From: Asterionellopsis glacialis
Taxonomy: Eukaryota > Bacillariophyta > Plagiogrammaphyceae > Rhaphoneidales > Asterionellopsidaceae
DNA length: 32,963 nt
Reading direction: 5' to 3'
Assembly (NCBI GenBank): GCA_014885115.2
Contig: WKLE02003615.1
Coordinates: 1-32,963, forward strand
Shown: one piece after another, positions 1-9,197 of the stretch
Numbering within the stretch: position 1 is the first letter of the stretch
How the letters are laid out: each line of letters starts with the position of its first letter
Position numbers and translations under genes: made by a program
Notes under the pieces: generated by a model
Databases searched by the model: none
What the model was told of the DNA's origin: nothing
Seen by the model: only the letters and a program-made list of their open reading frames with translations

Positions 1-120
1 CAAAGAAGAATGCAATCAAGCAACAATCAACAAACAAAAAACAGGAAAATCCTTCAGTGAGAAAATCTCTCATAAAAAAACTTTGTGAGAGATATTTTTT
101 CGAGACCTCACGACGCAACC

Positions 121-1244
121 ATGTCAGATGACAACCAAGATGCTGCAGACAACGATGAAAACTCGTTGAAGCGCACGTTTCCCCGGCCGCGTCCAGGGAC
201 ATTTAATAAGGAGTGTCCTGAGTACTCCATCCTACTGGAGATGCTTAGAGCTTGTAAGTTTTCGCGGGGAGCCACCCCCAAAGCCATTTGGGAGTCCCGA
301 CCGGAATTCCAGCGATTCACGCTGTCAAAATTCCGGTACGGCCTCAGATTTGCGAAATCTGAGGCCGGTTTTCATGTTAGGCCAGCGGACGATGGGCCCG
401 CGCTTGCCAAACGCAAGCGTGTACCTACTGGTACTGAAGGTAGGTGTTTTGTTTACTTATATTATCTTTTTTTTATGAATAATTCCTGTCGTATTTACTT
501 ACTGTTTTATTACTACATGTATGTGCCGTTTTTTTAAATAGATGATTGTAAGGAGAAAGCAGGTTCAGATGATATTTTTCTGGAAAGCCGGCACGTTCTG
601 ATCCTAACGAATCAGATTTGGTCATGTTGGATTCTAGCAAGTTTTGTCCAATGAATTGTGTTGTGCAGTACAATGATACGACAACAAAAACTCCCCATGC
701 TGTGGTTTTAATTGTCCCTCCTGCTGGTATCAATGACCATAATTCGTCCAGGTCAACCTTCACTGTGGTAGACGATGGTATGGCTCTCCAGTATACTTCA
801 GATTGGCCTATTATTTCGATGGAGTTGGAGGAACTACTGAACAAAAAAATCGAAAAAATGACGGAAGATGGCAACAGACTTATGGAAGGGACCCGCGGAT
901 ATACCGCCTCCTCTCGTCATGATCAACTTATGAGGTACGAACATTTATGGGCTGATACTCGAGACATGATCAAGATAGCGGATGCCTTTTCGAACGAGAT
1001 TGCCTCTATGAAATCATCGGAATCGGAAATCTTAACTTCTTCTTGCAAAATTCCTCTACCAATTAAGGTCAGCAAAAAAATTGAGAAACCTCCGCACTTA
1101 TTGGGTACTCCAAAATCTTCAGAAAGAGTTATTCTTGTTGATTTGAAAGGAGAGGAATCCACGTACAAAGAAACGGATACTGCAAAGCTTGAGTTGGTGG
1201 ATAAAGAAAGTAGTGACGATGAGGCGCTTTTCTCTAGGCCCTAG
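121..1244 (+). CDS. Hypothetical protein, two exons, reading frame broken once
   Basis: Not recognised as any known family. The start is the ATG at 121; the open frame upstream of it has no ATG. Exon 1 (121-439) encodes about 106 residues: an acidic, Asn/Asp-rich N-terminus, then a basic stretch with Arg/Pro and a Lys/Arg cluster (AKRKR) that could be a nuclear signal. A GT-AG intron fits 440-541 (GTAGGT donor, AATAG acceptor, 102 bases). After it the frame runs as DDCKEKAGSDDIF and then must move by one base at the T-run near 575-579 to enter the long open frame that ends at the TAG at 1242-1244. That second part (about 220 residues) is hydrophilic, with a Glu/Lys-rich segment and an acidic C-terminus (SSDDEALFSRP). 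The shift may be a real mutation, an assembly error in a homopolymer, or a small unseen second intron. Function unknown. Confidence 0.5.
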
Positions 1245-1891
1245 AGAGTTGATGTTCGATGGCAGGCCTTCGGTAAAGCAGTTACTCTAGAGTCAGTAGT
1301 TCTTAGGTTTTATATTCTTTAGGTCGTAGTGATATTAACAGTAATAAATTGATTCATTTAAGCCAACTCACTTGGTAATGTTACAGTACCTGTACTCCGT
1401 TGGTTCATTACAGCGCAATACTTAATTACGTACCATATCATTTATTGATACTATTAATTTTAATACTTGAAACATTTGTTCAGTTCTACCAGGTACTGGT
1501 ACAGGACTCCGATATACAGTAGAGAGCAACTGATAAGCATAGGAAAAAGGGGAAATACACGTATCAGCTACTACTACTGTACAAATGAATTCTCAGGCAG
1601 TTTTATGTTAGTATTAATACCTGCTACAGGTACAGTTTTACCATAAAATAATTGTGGGTAACTGGGTACAAGTTCCGATCGATACTTAGGAGAGTACCAA
1701 AAATTTCGATTTTCAGACAACTCCCAGACATTTTAAAGGAACAAGAAGCAAAGCTTCGGACCATCCAATCTTTCAAACGCAGGGAGCATTCGTTCGTTGG
1801 ATCACTCAGTCGTGTCCTAAAATCCTCACCTGTAAATTCTTTATTATTCTGTTCCAATTTCTATTTTCTCACCACCACACATGGAAATACA
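1245..1891. other. Intergenic spacer with GTAC-rich words
   Basis: No gene seen. It contains several GTAC-rich words of the TACCAGGTACTGGTAC type (near 1387, 1490 and 1618) that recur in other spacers of this window. An open frame runs through the last 240 bases into the SPX-GDPD gene but has no ATG before 1892, so this part is taken as 5' untranslated or promoter DNA. A short inverted repeat (TCTCTAG, GCC, CTAGAGA) at 1231-1247 spans the stop codon of the preceding gene. Confidence 0.6.
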
Positions 1892-3802
1892 ATGGTGAAG
1901 TTCGGTAGACATATCAATGCTTTTGAGACGAACGACAACGCTGGAACTGGTCTTTTCGTTGTGCCCTACAATACTATCAAAAGTTTGATCCATCACGAAG
2001 AAAAGGAGGAATCTGAGATTGGAACTAGTAATGATGATGTAATAGCACAGCAGCAACGGCAGCAAGAACAGACAATATTTGAAGAAGCATGGCGTAAGGC
2101 ATTGAAAAAGGCTGCCGATGACTTTGACCAAGCTGTGAGTGATCTTTGGGAAGATATTTTCAATTGTATAGCATCCATGGATGAAGCAAGGGGAGCCTTG
2201 CCAGATGTCGCTATTCGTTTGTATGTTCAACAAGCTGGTATCGAATCAGCTCATGAACTTTTAGCAAAGTTGAAGCACATCCATGCAGCAGCGTATAATA
2301 ATGCAGAAGCACTTCGAAAATTGGCCAAGAAATTTGATAAACACAACACAGCAAAAACCTCATCTTCCGAAACTAATCAACAACAAAAACTTGACAATAA
2401 AATGTCACCACTCTTAATCCCAAAGATTTATTCAGCTTCCTTCACCATGGGATTGCCAATGCTTGAACAGGGAATTGAACTAATTAGAAGTCTGTTAGGT
2501 TTGAATGAGGACATTGAGGGTGATGAGGAAAGTGGTCAACACACACCAGACAAAAATGATGTAAACGCAGATTTCAATTCAGATATAGACTTACACCGAA
2601 AGCTTGTAGAGAGACGATATGCAGAATTAACGTGGTTACGTCGATTGACAGATTCTATTGCAGTTGATGAACTTTCCCGTTTGGTAGCTCATCGAGGTTT
2701 CCATTCTGTTCCCGACCGGACAGGGAAGCGTCCTATTGAAAATTCTCTCACAGCCTACGAAGCTGCATGGACGAATGGTATTCATCTTTGTGAATGTGAC
2801 GTTGCATTGACAAAGGACGAGAAACTAATTTTAGCTCATGATTCCGACTTTTCACGTCTTGCGTTAGACCCGAACTCACCAGATTCAAGCAAACACATTG
2901 GAGACTTGACGCTCAAGGAACTAATTTCTCTACCCCTGGTAAGTGGTTCAAGACCTCCATTATTGTTGGATGTGCTACGTTCTGCTCGTGAGATTGGAGG
3001 TAGTGCACAACTTGTCATTGAAATCAAACCAGGGAATGAAGAAGCTGCAAGTGCCTTAGCTCGCATGCTCCTAAACCACGCCGAACTTATGCCATATGTT
3101 GCCGTGATAATGAGTTTTGATGCATTTGTTATACACAACCTACGAGCTGAACTTTTCAATTCTCAGCAAGCCATGAAACGTCGCGATCATGGCAATAATA
3201 ATATGGTTAGTGTTCCAACAAAGTTGGGGTTTGGGTCAAGAATTAATCTTTTGAGATTCGATAGATCAAGTGACGAATTAAGTGGATTAGCAGGACAACA
3301 GGCACGAGTAGGCTCGTCAGACCATTTTGGTATCGGATTGGCCTTAAGTGATGGGCATCTTGACATTCACATGGAAGAAACAAGAATAGAAGAACCTGTT
3401 TCTCCACCGCAGAATGATCATAGAAGAATGTTCCCAAAACTAATGCTTCTCACCGTAGCAGATAAACCGGAACAAGCATGTGACATATCGGCTGAAAAGT
3501 CTTTGAAACCCTGTAGCCTTTGGGTTAGAATCGATGACTTGAGCCCTGTTGACGCTTGGCTCAAATCTGGTGAGGGGTATTTGGATGGTGTTTATTTGCA
3601 ATTCCAGAAAGAAATGTTAGAACCGGACGGCGTTAATGCTCTGTTAGAATTAAGTCAAAGACATTGCATTGGGGTATGGGGATATTCGGGGAAAGATCCA
3701 GATGATTTTGAAACATTTCAAGCGCTGGTTAGGAGTGGCGTAACATTTGTCAATACAGATTTGCCAAGTGCTTTTCGACCCGAAATTCTTGTAAAATCTT
3801 AA
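1892..3802 (+). CDS. SPX-GDPD protein: glycerophosphodiester phosphodiesterase with SPX domain
   Basis: This 636-residue protein joins a phosphate/inositol-pyrophosphate-sensing SPX domain to a glycerophosphodiesterase. The start at 1892 is the first ATG in the frame and gives the canonical SPX opening MVKFGRHINAFE. The SPX core ends with the basic helix LRKLAKKFDK (about residues 141-150), the usual ligand-binding lysine cluster. The GDPD domain starts near 262. It has HRG (267-269), an acidic metal set E283, E301 and D303, the second catalytic His in AHD (H316), a VIEIKPG strand, and a C-terminal segment FVNTDLPSAF typical of the family. Known members hydrolyse glycerophosphocholine or -ethanolamine to glycerol-3-phosphate and an alcohol. 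Yeast Gde1 has SPX, ankyrin and GDPD parts; no ankyrin repeats are visible here. Cytosolic location is inferred, since there is no signal peptide. A role in phosphorus limitation is likely. Confidence 0.9.
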   Translation: MVKFGRHINAFETNDNAGTGLFVVPYNTIKSLIHHEEKEESEIGTSNDDVIAQQQRQQEQTIFEEAWRKALKKAADDFDQAVSDLWEDIFNCIASMDEARGALPDVAIRLYVQQAGIESAHELLAKLKHIHAAAYNNAEALRKLAKKFDKHNTAKTSSSETNQQQKLDNKMSPLLIPKIYSASFTMGLPMLEQGIELIRSLLGLNEDIEGDEESGQHTPDKNDVNADFNSDIDLHRKLVERRYAELTWLRRLTDSIAVDELSRLVAHRGFHSVPDRTGKRPIENSLTAYEAAWTNGIHLCECDVALTKDEKLILAHDSDFSRLALDPNSPDSSKHIGDLTLKELISLPLVSGSRPPLLLDVLRSAREIGGSAQLVIEIKPGNEEAASALARMLLNHAELMPYVAVIMSFDAFVIHNLRAELFNSQQAMKRRDHGNNNMVSVPTKLGFGSRINLLRFDRSSDELSGLAGQQARVGSSDHFGIGLALSDGHLDIHMEETRIEEPVSPPQNDHRRMFPKLMLLTVADKPEQACDISAEKSLKPCSLWVRIDDLSPVDAWLKSGEGYLDGVYLQFQKEMLEPDGVNALLELSQRHCIGVWGYSGKDPDDFETFQALVRSGVTFVNTDLPSAFRPEILVKS

Positions 3803-4382
3803 AATGAAATGCATAAAGTAGATGAAATCAATACTGTAGATCTCCAAATTGATGGGCTTTACAATTTTTAAATATAGTATAATATCACAACAATCTGAAC
3901 TCTCTTTTGCATCATATATCTCATTACAAATACGACAAAACGGACAAACACATTTATCCCGATGATCCCAGTTACAGCTCACATGGTAGGACTATCCTCA
4001 CCTACTGACGAGGGTGAAAATCAATTTGTGAGATCCTGACAAGGTAAGTTCCACGAGAATCGTACACTTTGCCATTGACTTTGTACATTGTCACAATGAC
4101 TATGCCGCAGCTGTATCGATCACCATCTTCATCGGAACAAAAATGGTGAATTCCGTGGAAGAAAAAGAGTCCCCTCCTTCTATTTGGAAAACTCTAACCT
4201 TAACTAGTGATGTTGGAGGGAATTTCAAATCGTGGGTACTGGTACTGGTAGCACTCGCCAGTGATGGCGCGGCATACTGGTATCCTGCATCCATCACATC
4301 AGATGACAAATGATGACAGCATCTTCAATGTCGATAAGGACAGCGGCCCGACAACAAGTTCTTGACGCTCTATCCTTTGAAC
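3803..4382. other. Intergenic spacer with an orphan coding-like stretch on the minus strand
   Basis: No complete gene. On the minus strand, 4193 down to the TAG at 4002 is open for about 64 codons and its last 40 or so look protein-like (for example GDRYSCGIVIVTMYKVNGK), but no start or splice partner is evident. The spacer also carries the word GGTAGGACTAT (3985) and GTACTGGTACTGGTA (about 4236), both shared with other spacers. Confidence 0.4.
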
Positions 4383-5384
4383 ATGGTCTACTTTAGGCTC
4401 CATGGAGTTTTGATAATTTCTCTTGTTGTCGTCTTTCTACTGTGCACAGTAACTAACCCTGTTCATGGCCTCCAATTAAAATTTGTTTCTCCTGGCATTT
4501 CGCCAAGACGAGGCACTTTACAACGTTGTCTCGGACAACCGTGCCCTAAAAAAAGAGCAAGGGCAAGATGCATCATCAATCATTCTTTGTCAAGATCATC
4601 TACACAGCGCAATAGTAACAAAAATAACAGTAACGGCAAAGAAAATAATAGTATGAATGTGAATGAACGCTGGGCACCTCTCAACACAACATCCAAGATC
4701 TTACTTCCCGTCCAAATTATGGTGGGGATCTACTTCTTATTGTTATTACCATCTGGGCTTGCGATGCATAAACTTTGTGGAGCTGCAGTCATGGGTACAT
4801 TACCCTATGAGTACATTATGTTCTTTTGCCTTCTCGTCATACCACGGTCTTTTCGTTATGGTAAATTTTCCAAAATCAATAAAGAACAAGTTGATACATC
4901 AAATCGAGGTACAAATTTGAGAGATTTATTGATATTTATTTGTGTTTTGATAGGATCACATTGGAGAGCAGCCTTTTGCCATGCAGCAGCATCTTCTCCA
5001 TGGTTGCCATCCAGTACTTCAAAACAATTTTTGGCTCCCATAACTCTCATGGCAGTAAGAGTCATTGCCACATTAGTAGTGGCCATGTCTGGATGGACGT
5101 TGGGGAAATCATACGACCGCATTGCTAGGCCACATGAACTTGTTACAGCAGGACCGTATAGTATTGTTCGTCATCCCATTTATACGGCGTACCTGATGCT
5201 ATTTTTGAGTGGACTTTTGACACTCCGATCATACGGTGGTTGTGCATTGATGTTATTTGCAGCATTATTATTTTATATACCCCGAATGGACGCTGAAGAT
5301 CAAATATTGGAGAATGCATTCGGGGAGGAGTTTGTGAAGTACAGGAAAAAAGTACCTTGGCGGCTTATTCCATTCTTGCTCTGA
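4383..5384 (+). CDS. ICMT/PEMT-like integral membrane methyltransferase
   Basis: A 333-residue multi-spanning membrane protein. The first ATG is at 4383; the frame upstream begins only with TTG. Residues 1-28 form a hydrophobic leader (LIISLVVVFLLC) that may be a signal peptide or anchor, followed by a basic Ser/Asn-rich loop and then about four or five hydrophobic segments. The C-terminal third has the hallmark of the isoprenylcysteine carboxyl methyltransferase and phospholipid methyltransferase fold: GPYSIVRHPIYTAYL with RHP at 263-265, two hydrophobic spans, then RMDAEDQILENAFGEEF and VKYRKKVP, where RHP and the distal Glu bind S-adenosylmethionine in characterised relatives. The substrate cannot be read from sequence: it could be prenylcysteine, a phospholipid or a small molecule. 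The N-terminal half is not conserved with ICMT proper, so the general family call is safer than a specific enzyme. Confidence 0.75.
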   Translation: MVYFRLHGVLIISLVVVFLLCTVTNPVHGLQLKFVSPGISPRRGTLQRCLGQPCPKKRARARCIINHSLSRSSTQRNSNKNNSNGKENNSMNVNERWAPLNTTSKILLPVQIMVGIYFLLLLPSGLAMHKLCGAAVMGTLPYEYIMFFCLLVIPRSFRYGKFSKINKEQVDTSNRGTNLRDLLIFICVLIGSHWRAAFCHAAASSPWLPSSTSKQFLAPITLMAVRVIATLVVAMSGWTLGKSYDRIARPHELVTAGPYSIVRHPIYTAYLMLFLSGLLTLRSYGGCALMLFAALLFYIPRMDAEDQILENAFGEEFVKYRKKVPWRLIPFLL

Positions 5385-6367
5385 CAGAAAATCCAATTGA
5401 ACGTGTTTAGCATCTTATCGGCATATCCCAGGATTGAAAAACATTCTTATTTTGAAAAACAAAGTTGTTACTATGTACCACTTTGCCATGCTGGCAGTCA
5501 TCCTCCAGAAGTTGGCTGTAGCACATCAGAAAATTTAACTATTAACATGCAGCCCATAAGCTACAGGTTTGCACGTAGTATGAATGACTCTCTCTACCGG
5601 TAGGACTAGGTCGTATCTTACTCATAGTCTTAGAGATTAGAGATATCAACTTTTAAAGAGATTTTGTTGAGTTCTTGCATGTTCGTTCGGACCTCTGGGT
5701 AGTCTAGACTAGAATCTAGAGGACTATTTTAAATGGTAGGACTATTCCCCTTTAGAGAGGTGGGACTTGCTCTACCGTATGATATTATAGACTTAAGGAC
5801 CCTCTAGAGACCCATTCGACTAAAAAAACGGGTAGTCTAGACTCTGGAGAAATCCATTCGAGTGAATCAAGAATTCTATCAAAATGCATGTGTATCATGA
5901 TGTCTTTTGCTGTTGGCCAGCTCGGATATTCCATTGGAGTTCGTCCAACGCCCTATGTGGAGCCAACGGTAAGCGGTGGATGCATCCCCAACGGATGTCA
6001 ATATTTGGTTCTTTGTCGAAAAATCGTTCTGCCTAAAAAGTTACTGGGGATTGGATGAAAGTGTGACTGTCTATGAGAGACTCACGTAGAACTGTCTAAC
6101 AAACTCCATTTGTCGGTGCACGATCACACCAAGAAAGGTGCATGGAACCAGGTAAACCACGACCCAGGTCAAAGAAAAAGCTCGGGTAAGATTTACTATA
6201 TTATTTAAACACAAAACCGAACTCCCTTCCGTTGCATATCTGCCGGCGTGATTCAAAGCCAATCCCTTTTTTTATTATAAACTCTTTTTGGGGTATAGGC
6301 ATAAACAAATATCGACGATCAACTTTTAGTTTAGTGAGCAATTGTATAAAGTTAAAGAACAGAGAAA
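5385..6367. other. Intergenic spacer, repeat-rich
   Basis: About 1 kb with no convincing gene. It holds GGTAGGACTA words (5599, 5735), TCTAGA-rich stretches, and an imperfect repeat of GGGTAGTCTAGACT at about 5697 and 5829, suggesting degenerate interspersed repeats. One short open frame at 5897-6058 is listed separately. The last 100 bases before the protease ATG are AT-rich and likely contain its promoter. Confidence 0.5.
5897..6058 (+). CDS. Possible 53-residue small ORF
   Basis: A short frame beginning ATGATG and ending at a TGA (6056-6058). The translation is low in repeats and includes GQLGYSIGVRPTPYVEP and two nearby cysteines (GGCIPNGCQ). A possible donor (GTAAGC) lies inside it near 5969, so it could instead be an exon remnant. 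No family recognised; it may be chance. Confidence 0.15.
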   Translation: MMSFAVGQLGYSIGVRPTPYVEPTVSGGCIPNGCQYLVLCRKIVLPKKLLGIG

Positions 6368-7357
6368 ATGACACAACAGAAACGCTCAATTTTATCAAGA
6401 TTGTGTAGTTGCGCTGTCACTCTTGGTATGCTGGGTGGAATTGGATATGCTCTTTGGCATTTCCTTGGAAAGCCTGATGCGGAAGATGTCTGGGATGACA
6501 TTCGGAGTATTGACATTGGTGACGTGTTAAAAAATCTTACAGACATTGATTTCACCAATGGGTGGCTAAATGATCCCTTTCTTAGTTCCAATGCAACCAA
6601 TGAATGGGACAATGGTAAAGATAACAATGGACTCTCTCTCACTCTGTGGAACGCTCTTGATGATAATTGGCAAGAAGAATACGAAGCAGCAGTACAAGAT
6701 TGGGAAAATGGAGATCCAGATGCCTTGACACTCACTACCAAGCTTGTGAACGTAGATAATGATGCTTGTAAACAAAAGGAAGGAGTCATGAGAGTGTGCA
6801 ATCACAATGCCGGTGACACTGGATGGTTGGGGATCAATAGAATTGTCAAGATTTCAAATATAATCATATCGAGTGTTGCAGAAATGAACGAATACTATCT
6901 TCACAATGCCGATATTTATGAGCGTCAATATACCATGTGTCACGAGATTGGTCATGGATTTGGTTTGCCTCACACGGACGAAAATTTTAACAACAAAGAT
7001 CTTGGAAATTGTATGGATTATACAAGAACTCCCAGGAACAATTTACATCCTGACGAGAGCAACTTTTTGCGTCTTGCGGATTTGTATGGTGTAGTTGAAG
7101 GAGGCAGGCGTAACCTCAAGGGCTCCTCATCAAGTTCTGGACTTCTCCGCCACCTTCGTTATTCACCCAAAATGCATGAAGTCTATAATTCAGTCATGGC
7201 GGATCTGCATGAACAACGTCCTGGAGCAGATGACGATATAGAGAAAAAAGGATGGCGGGTTTTGCATTACCACCCTAATGGCGCAACTTATTCACGGGAT
7301 CTTGGTTCTGGAATCTCAGTGGAAGTGCATATGCTCTTTACTCCTGACTCAGAATAA
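6368..7357 (+). CDS. Membrane-anchored metzincin-type zinc metalloprotease
   Basis: A 329-residue protein starting at an ATG in an A-rich context (GAAAATG). Residues 12-33 are a hydrophobic span with a basic N-terminal flank (MTQQKR), so a type II anchor or uncleaved signal is likely. The catalytic core is HEIGHGFGLPH at 192-202, the full HExxHxxGxxH zinc motif, followed about 14 residues later by CMDY (215-218), a good Met-turn. The segment before it has acidic Asp/Asn-rich stretches and two cysteines (C-K-Q-K, C-N-H-N) that could form a disulfide. After the core come a Ser-rich low-complexity segment and a short C-terminal domain. The length is near a minimal protease without an obvious prodomain or accessory domains. 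It probably acts in the secretory route or at the cell surface; the substrate is unknown. Confidence 0.8.
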   Translation: MTQQKRSILSRLCSCAVTLGMLGGIGYALWHFLGKPDAEDVWDDIRSIDIGDVLKNLTDIDFTNGWLNDPFLSSNATNEWDNGKDNNGLSLTLWNALDDNWQEEYEAAVQDWENGDPDALTLTTKLVNVDNDACKQKEGVMRVCNHNAGDTGWLGINRIVKISNIIISSVAEMNEYYLHNADIYERQYTMCHEIGHGFGLPHTDENFNNKDLGNCMDYTRTPRNNLHPDESNFLRLADLYGVVEGGRRNLKGSSSSSGLLRHLRYSPKMHEVYNSVMADLHEQRPGADDDIEKKGWRVLHYHPNGATYSRDLGSGISVEVHMLFTPDSE

Positions 7358-8360
7358 AACGCTATCGAAATATCAAACTTTTTTAAAAATTTCTTGGTGG
7401 AAAAATAATAATAATAATAAGTATTATTCTTGATTTGTCGTAAATTCAAATACGATAACTGCATAAAACTTTATATAGAACTTAAAATATTTTGCACACA
7501 CCCTTCCTTGCCTTGCTTCCTGGTTTCAAATTTTGTCTCGTTTAGAGGAACAACACTTTTAATTATTTTCAGAGATTCCATTTGATTGGCACATGTTCCT
7601 CCATAGTCCTGTATCTAGTCCTCGTCGTGATTTACTGTAAGCATATATTGTCGTAAAAATATTATATCTGATGTTAAAATCTGACATAATTTTTCTATTT
7701 GATGGTCAGTCTGATTGCGTCCGCTTGTTCCTATCAAGAACGAGATCGATCAACTTTTTAAAAATTGAAATCTCCTCTACCTTTGAGGCAGTGGTATGAT
7801 TCTTAGCAAAGAAATCGAATCTACGTTGTCTACAAAAGATACATGTGTTGACTACCCAATTTTGGAATGTGTATCGTGGTCAATGTGGTTCTATTTTTGT
7901 CGTATTCTACGCACGGATGAAAAAAATGCAGAAAGCGCGCTTGGGAGACAACCGTAAAAAACGAATGAAACGCTTGATATTTAACAAATCCTAATGTAAA
8001 CTCAAATATTCAAATATATGCATATGTGGGATACTTATTGAAAGAACAAATTTATATACGGTGATAATAACGTTTGATGTTAAAGTTACTTAACACTTTC
8101 CTTGATCGGAAAGCATGCCAATGGATGACGTACGCACGCTCTAGGATTCGATGTAAACGCACCGCCCGAGAAACACACAGATCATCAGCATCCATTCACG
8201 AAATACTTACGCACGTCATCTTCAACTTACACGGGGTGAAGAGTGGGTAGAGGCGATCCAACTTGATCCAACCGCTGTAAAGCTGTTGTAAAGCGCTTGT
8301 CACTGATCCATCACTCCTTCACACATACTCACTACACCACACCCCGCAGGATCGTTGACG
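7358..8360. other. Intergenic region, promoter side of the plastid-protein gene
   Basis: No gene seen. Near 7408 there is a short AAT microsatellite. The proximal 250 bases before 8361 are less AT-rich than the rest and contain a CCAAT box and two oppositely oriented CRE-like sites (listed separately). The last 60 bases are C/A-rich, like a leader of a strongly expressed gene. Confidence 0.6.
8118..8218. promoter_or_regulatory. CCAAT box and paired CRE-like sites upstream of the plastid-protein gene
   Basis: CCAAT lies at 8118-8122. TGACGT lies at 8126-8131 in GATGACGTACG, and its reverse ACGTCA at 8213-8218 (read on the minus strand as GATGACGTGCG). The two make an imperfect inverted pair about 90 bases apart, roughly 140-240 bases upstream of the ATG. 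TGACGT-type elements are known CO2/cAMP-responsive bZIP sites in diatom carbonic anhydrase promoters; a similar role here is inference. Confidence 0.4.
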
Positions 8361-9197
8361 ATGAAGATCACTAGTGCTATCTTGGCCATCTGCGCCGCTT
8401 CCACTTCTGCCTTCGTGGTACCCAACACTTTCACCAGGGACCACACTGTTGCTTTCTCGACCGCTAGTCCACTCTCTTCTGCAAGCAAGGCGGGTTCCAA
8501 AGGTCAGTGGGATGACACTTTGGATGCTTTGGACGTCACCAGAATCCAGGGAGGTGCTCTTAGAACGTGGTCGTACCCAGAGGCTGACCTTGAGCGTGTC
8601 TTCATTGCCTTGAACACTGATGGTCCTCCTGAGGGAAATCCTTTGAAGGTTAACATTGAATTGAACCAGGGCCCAGACAACACCCCTCAGAAGATTGATG
8701 TCTACAGTGGTAAGGGAAGGCTCCGTCCATTCTACGCTGTTATCGAAACCCCCGGCGGAAGCAGTGCCGTTTTCATCCGAAACAATGCCCCCCTTGAGTT
8801 CCCCGCAACAGCCAAGGTCGAACCCCAGATGGAGGGAGACAAATCCCTTCTTGCACTCACTGAACAAATTTATGAGATGGATGAACCTATCATCATCCAA
8901 GGAGGAGGTGCTGTCCGTACATGGGATCTTACCGCTGCTGTCTCCAGTTGCAAAGTAATTTTGAGGACCGATGGGCGTCCTCTTTACGCCCAAGTTGAAT
9001 TGGTCCAAGGTCCCAATGCTCCCAAGTACACCATCGATGTCTACTGTGAGGATGGAGATGAGCGTCCCTTCACTATTATCATGGAAACTCCTGGAGCTGG
9101 AAATATGGTCCGTATCATCAGTACTGGTTCTTCCGAGTTCCCCTTGACCGCCTCTGTCGGACCTAGCACATATTCCACCAAGAGAGAAGTTGTTTAA
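8361..9197 (+). CDS. Plastid-type preprotein with a duplicated domain, unknown function
   Basis: A 278-residue protein; the ATG at 8361 is preferred because the upstream extension begins with TTG. Residues 1-17 are a signal peptide (MKITSAILAICAASTSA) and the predicted cut precedes F18, giving the SA/FVVP pattern of the diatom ASAFAP plastid-import motif. A Ser/Thr/Lys-rich transit-like stretch runs to about residue 50. The mature part is two copies of one domain of about 90 residues: 61-155 (QGGALRTW, IELNQGP, KIDVYSG, RPFYAVIETPGG) and 178-268 (QGGGAVRTW, VELVQGP, TIDVYCE, RPFTIIMETPGA). The predicted fold is mostly beta. Codons strongly favour C-ending forms, AAG and GAG, unlike neighbouring genes, which suggests high expression. 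The biochemical role is not recognised. A long open frame on the opposite strand is a shadow of this codon bias. Confidence 0.8.
   Translation: MKITSAILAICAASTSAFVVPNTFTRDHTVAFSTASPLSSASKAGSKGQWDDTLDALDVTRIQGGALRTWSYPEADLERVFIALNTDGPPEGNPLKVNIELNQGPDNTPQKIDVYSGKGRLRPFYAVIETPGGSSAVFIRNNAPLEFPATAKVEPQMEGDKSLLALTEQIYEMDEPIIIQGGGAVRTWDLTAAVSSCKVILRTDGRPLYAQVELVQGPNAPKYTIDVYCEDGDERPFTIIMETPGAGNMVRIISTGSSEFPLTASVGPSTYSTKREVV

Noticed and set aside
923..1168. Minus-strand ORF over the first gene
   Set aside because: Shadow of the plus-strand frame, which has better protein-like composition and an intron/exon context.
1652..1891. 80-codon N-terminal extension of the SPX-GDPD frame
   Set aside because: No ATG in the extension, and the SPX domain begins canonically at the ATG at 1892.
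3650..3982. Cys-rich minus-strand ORF at the end of the SPX-GDPD gene
   Set aside because: About half overlaps the conserved GDPD C-terminus in antisense; the rest is AT-rich 3' DNA.
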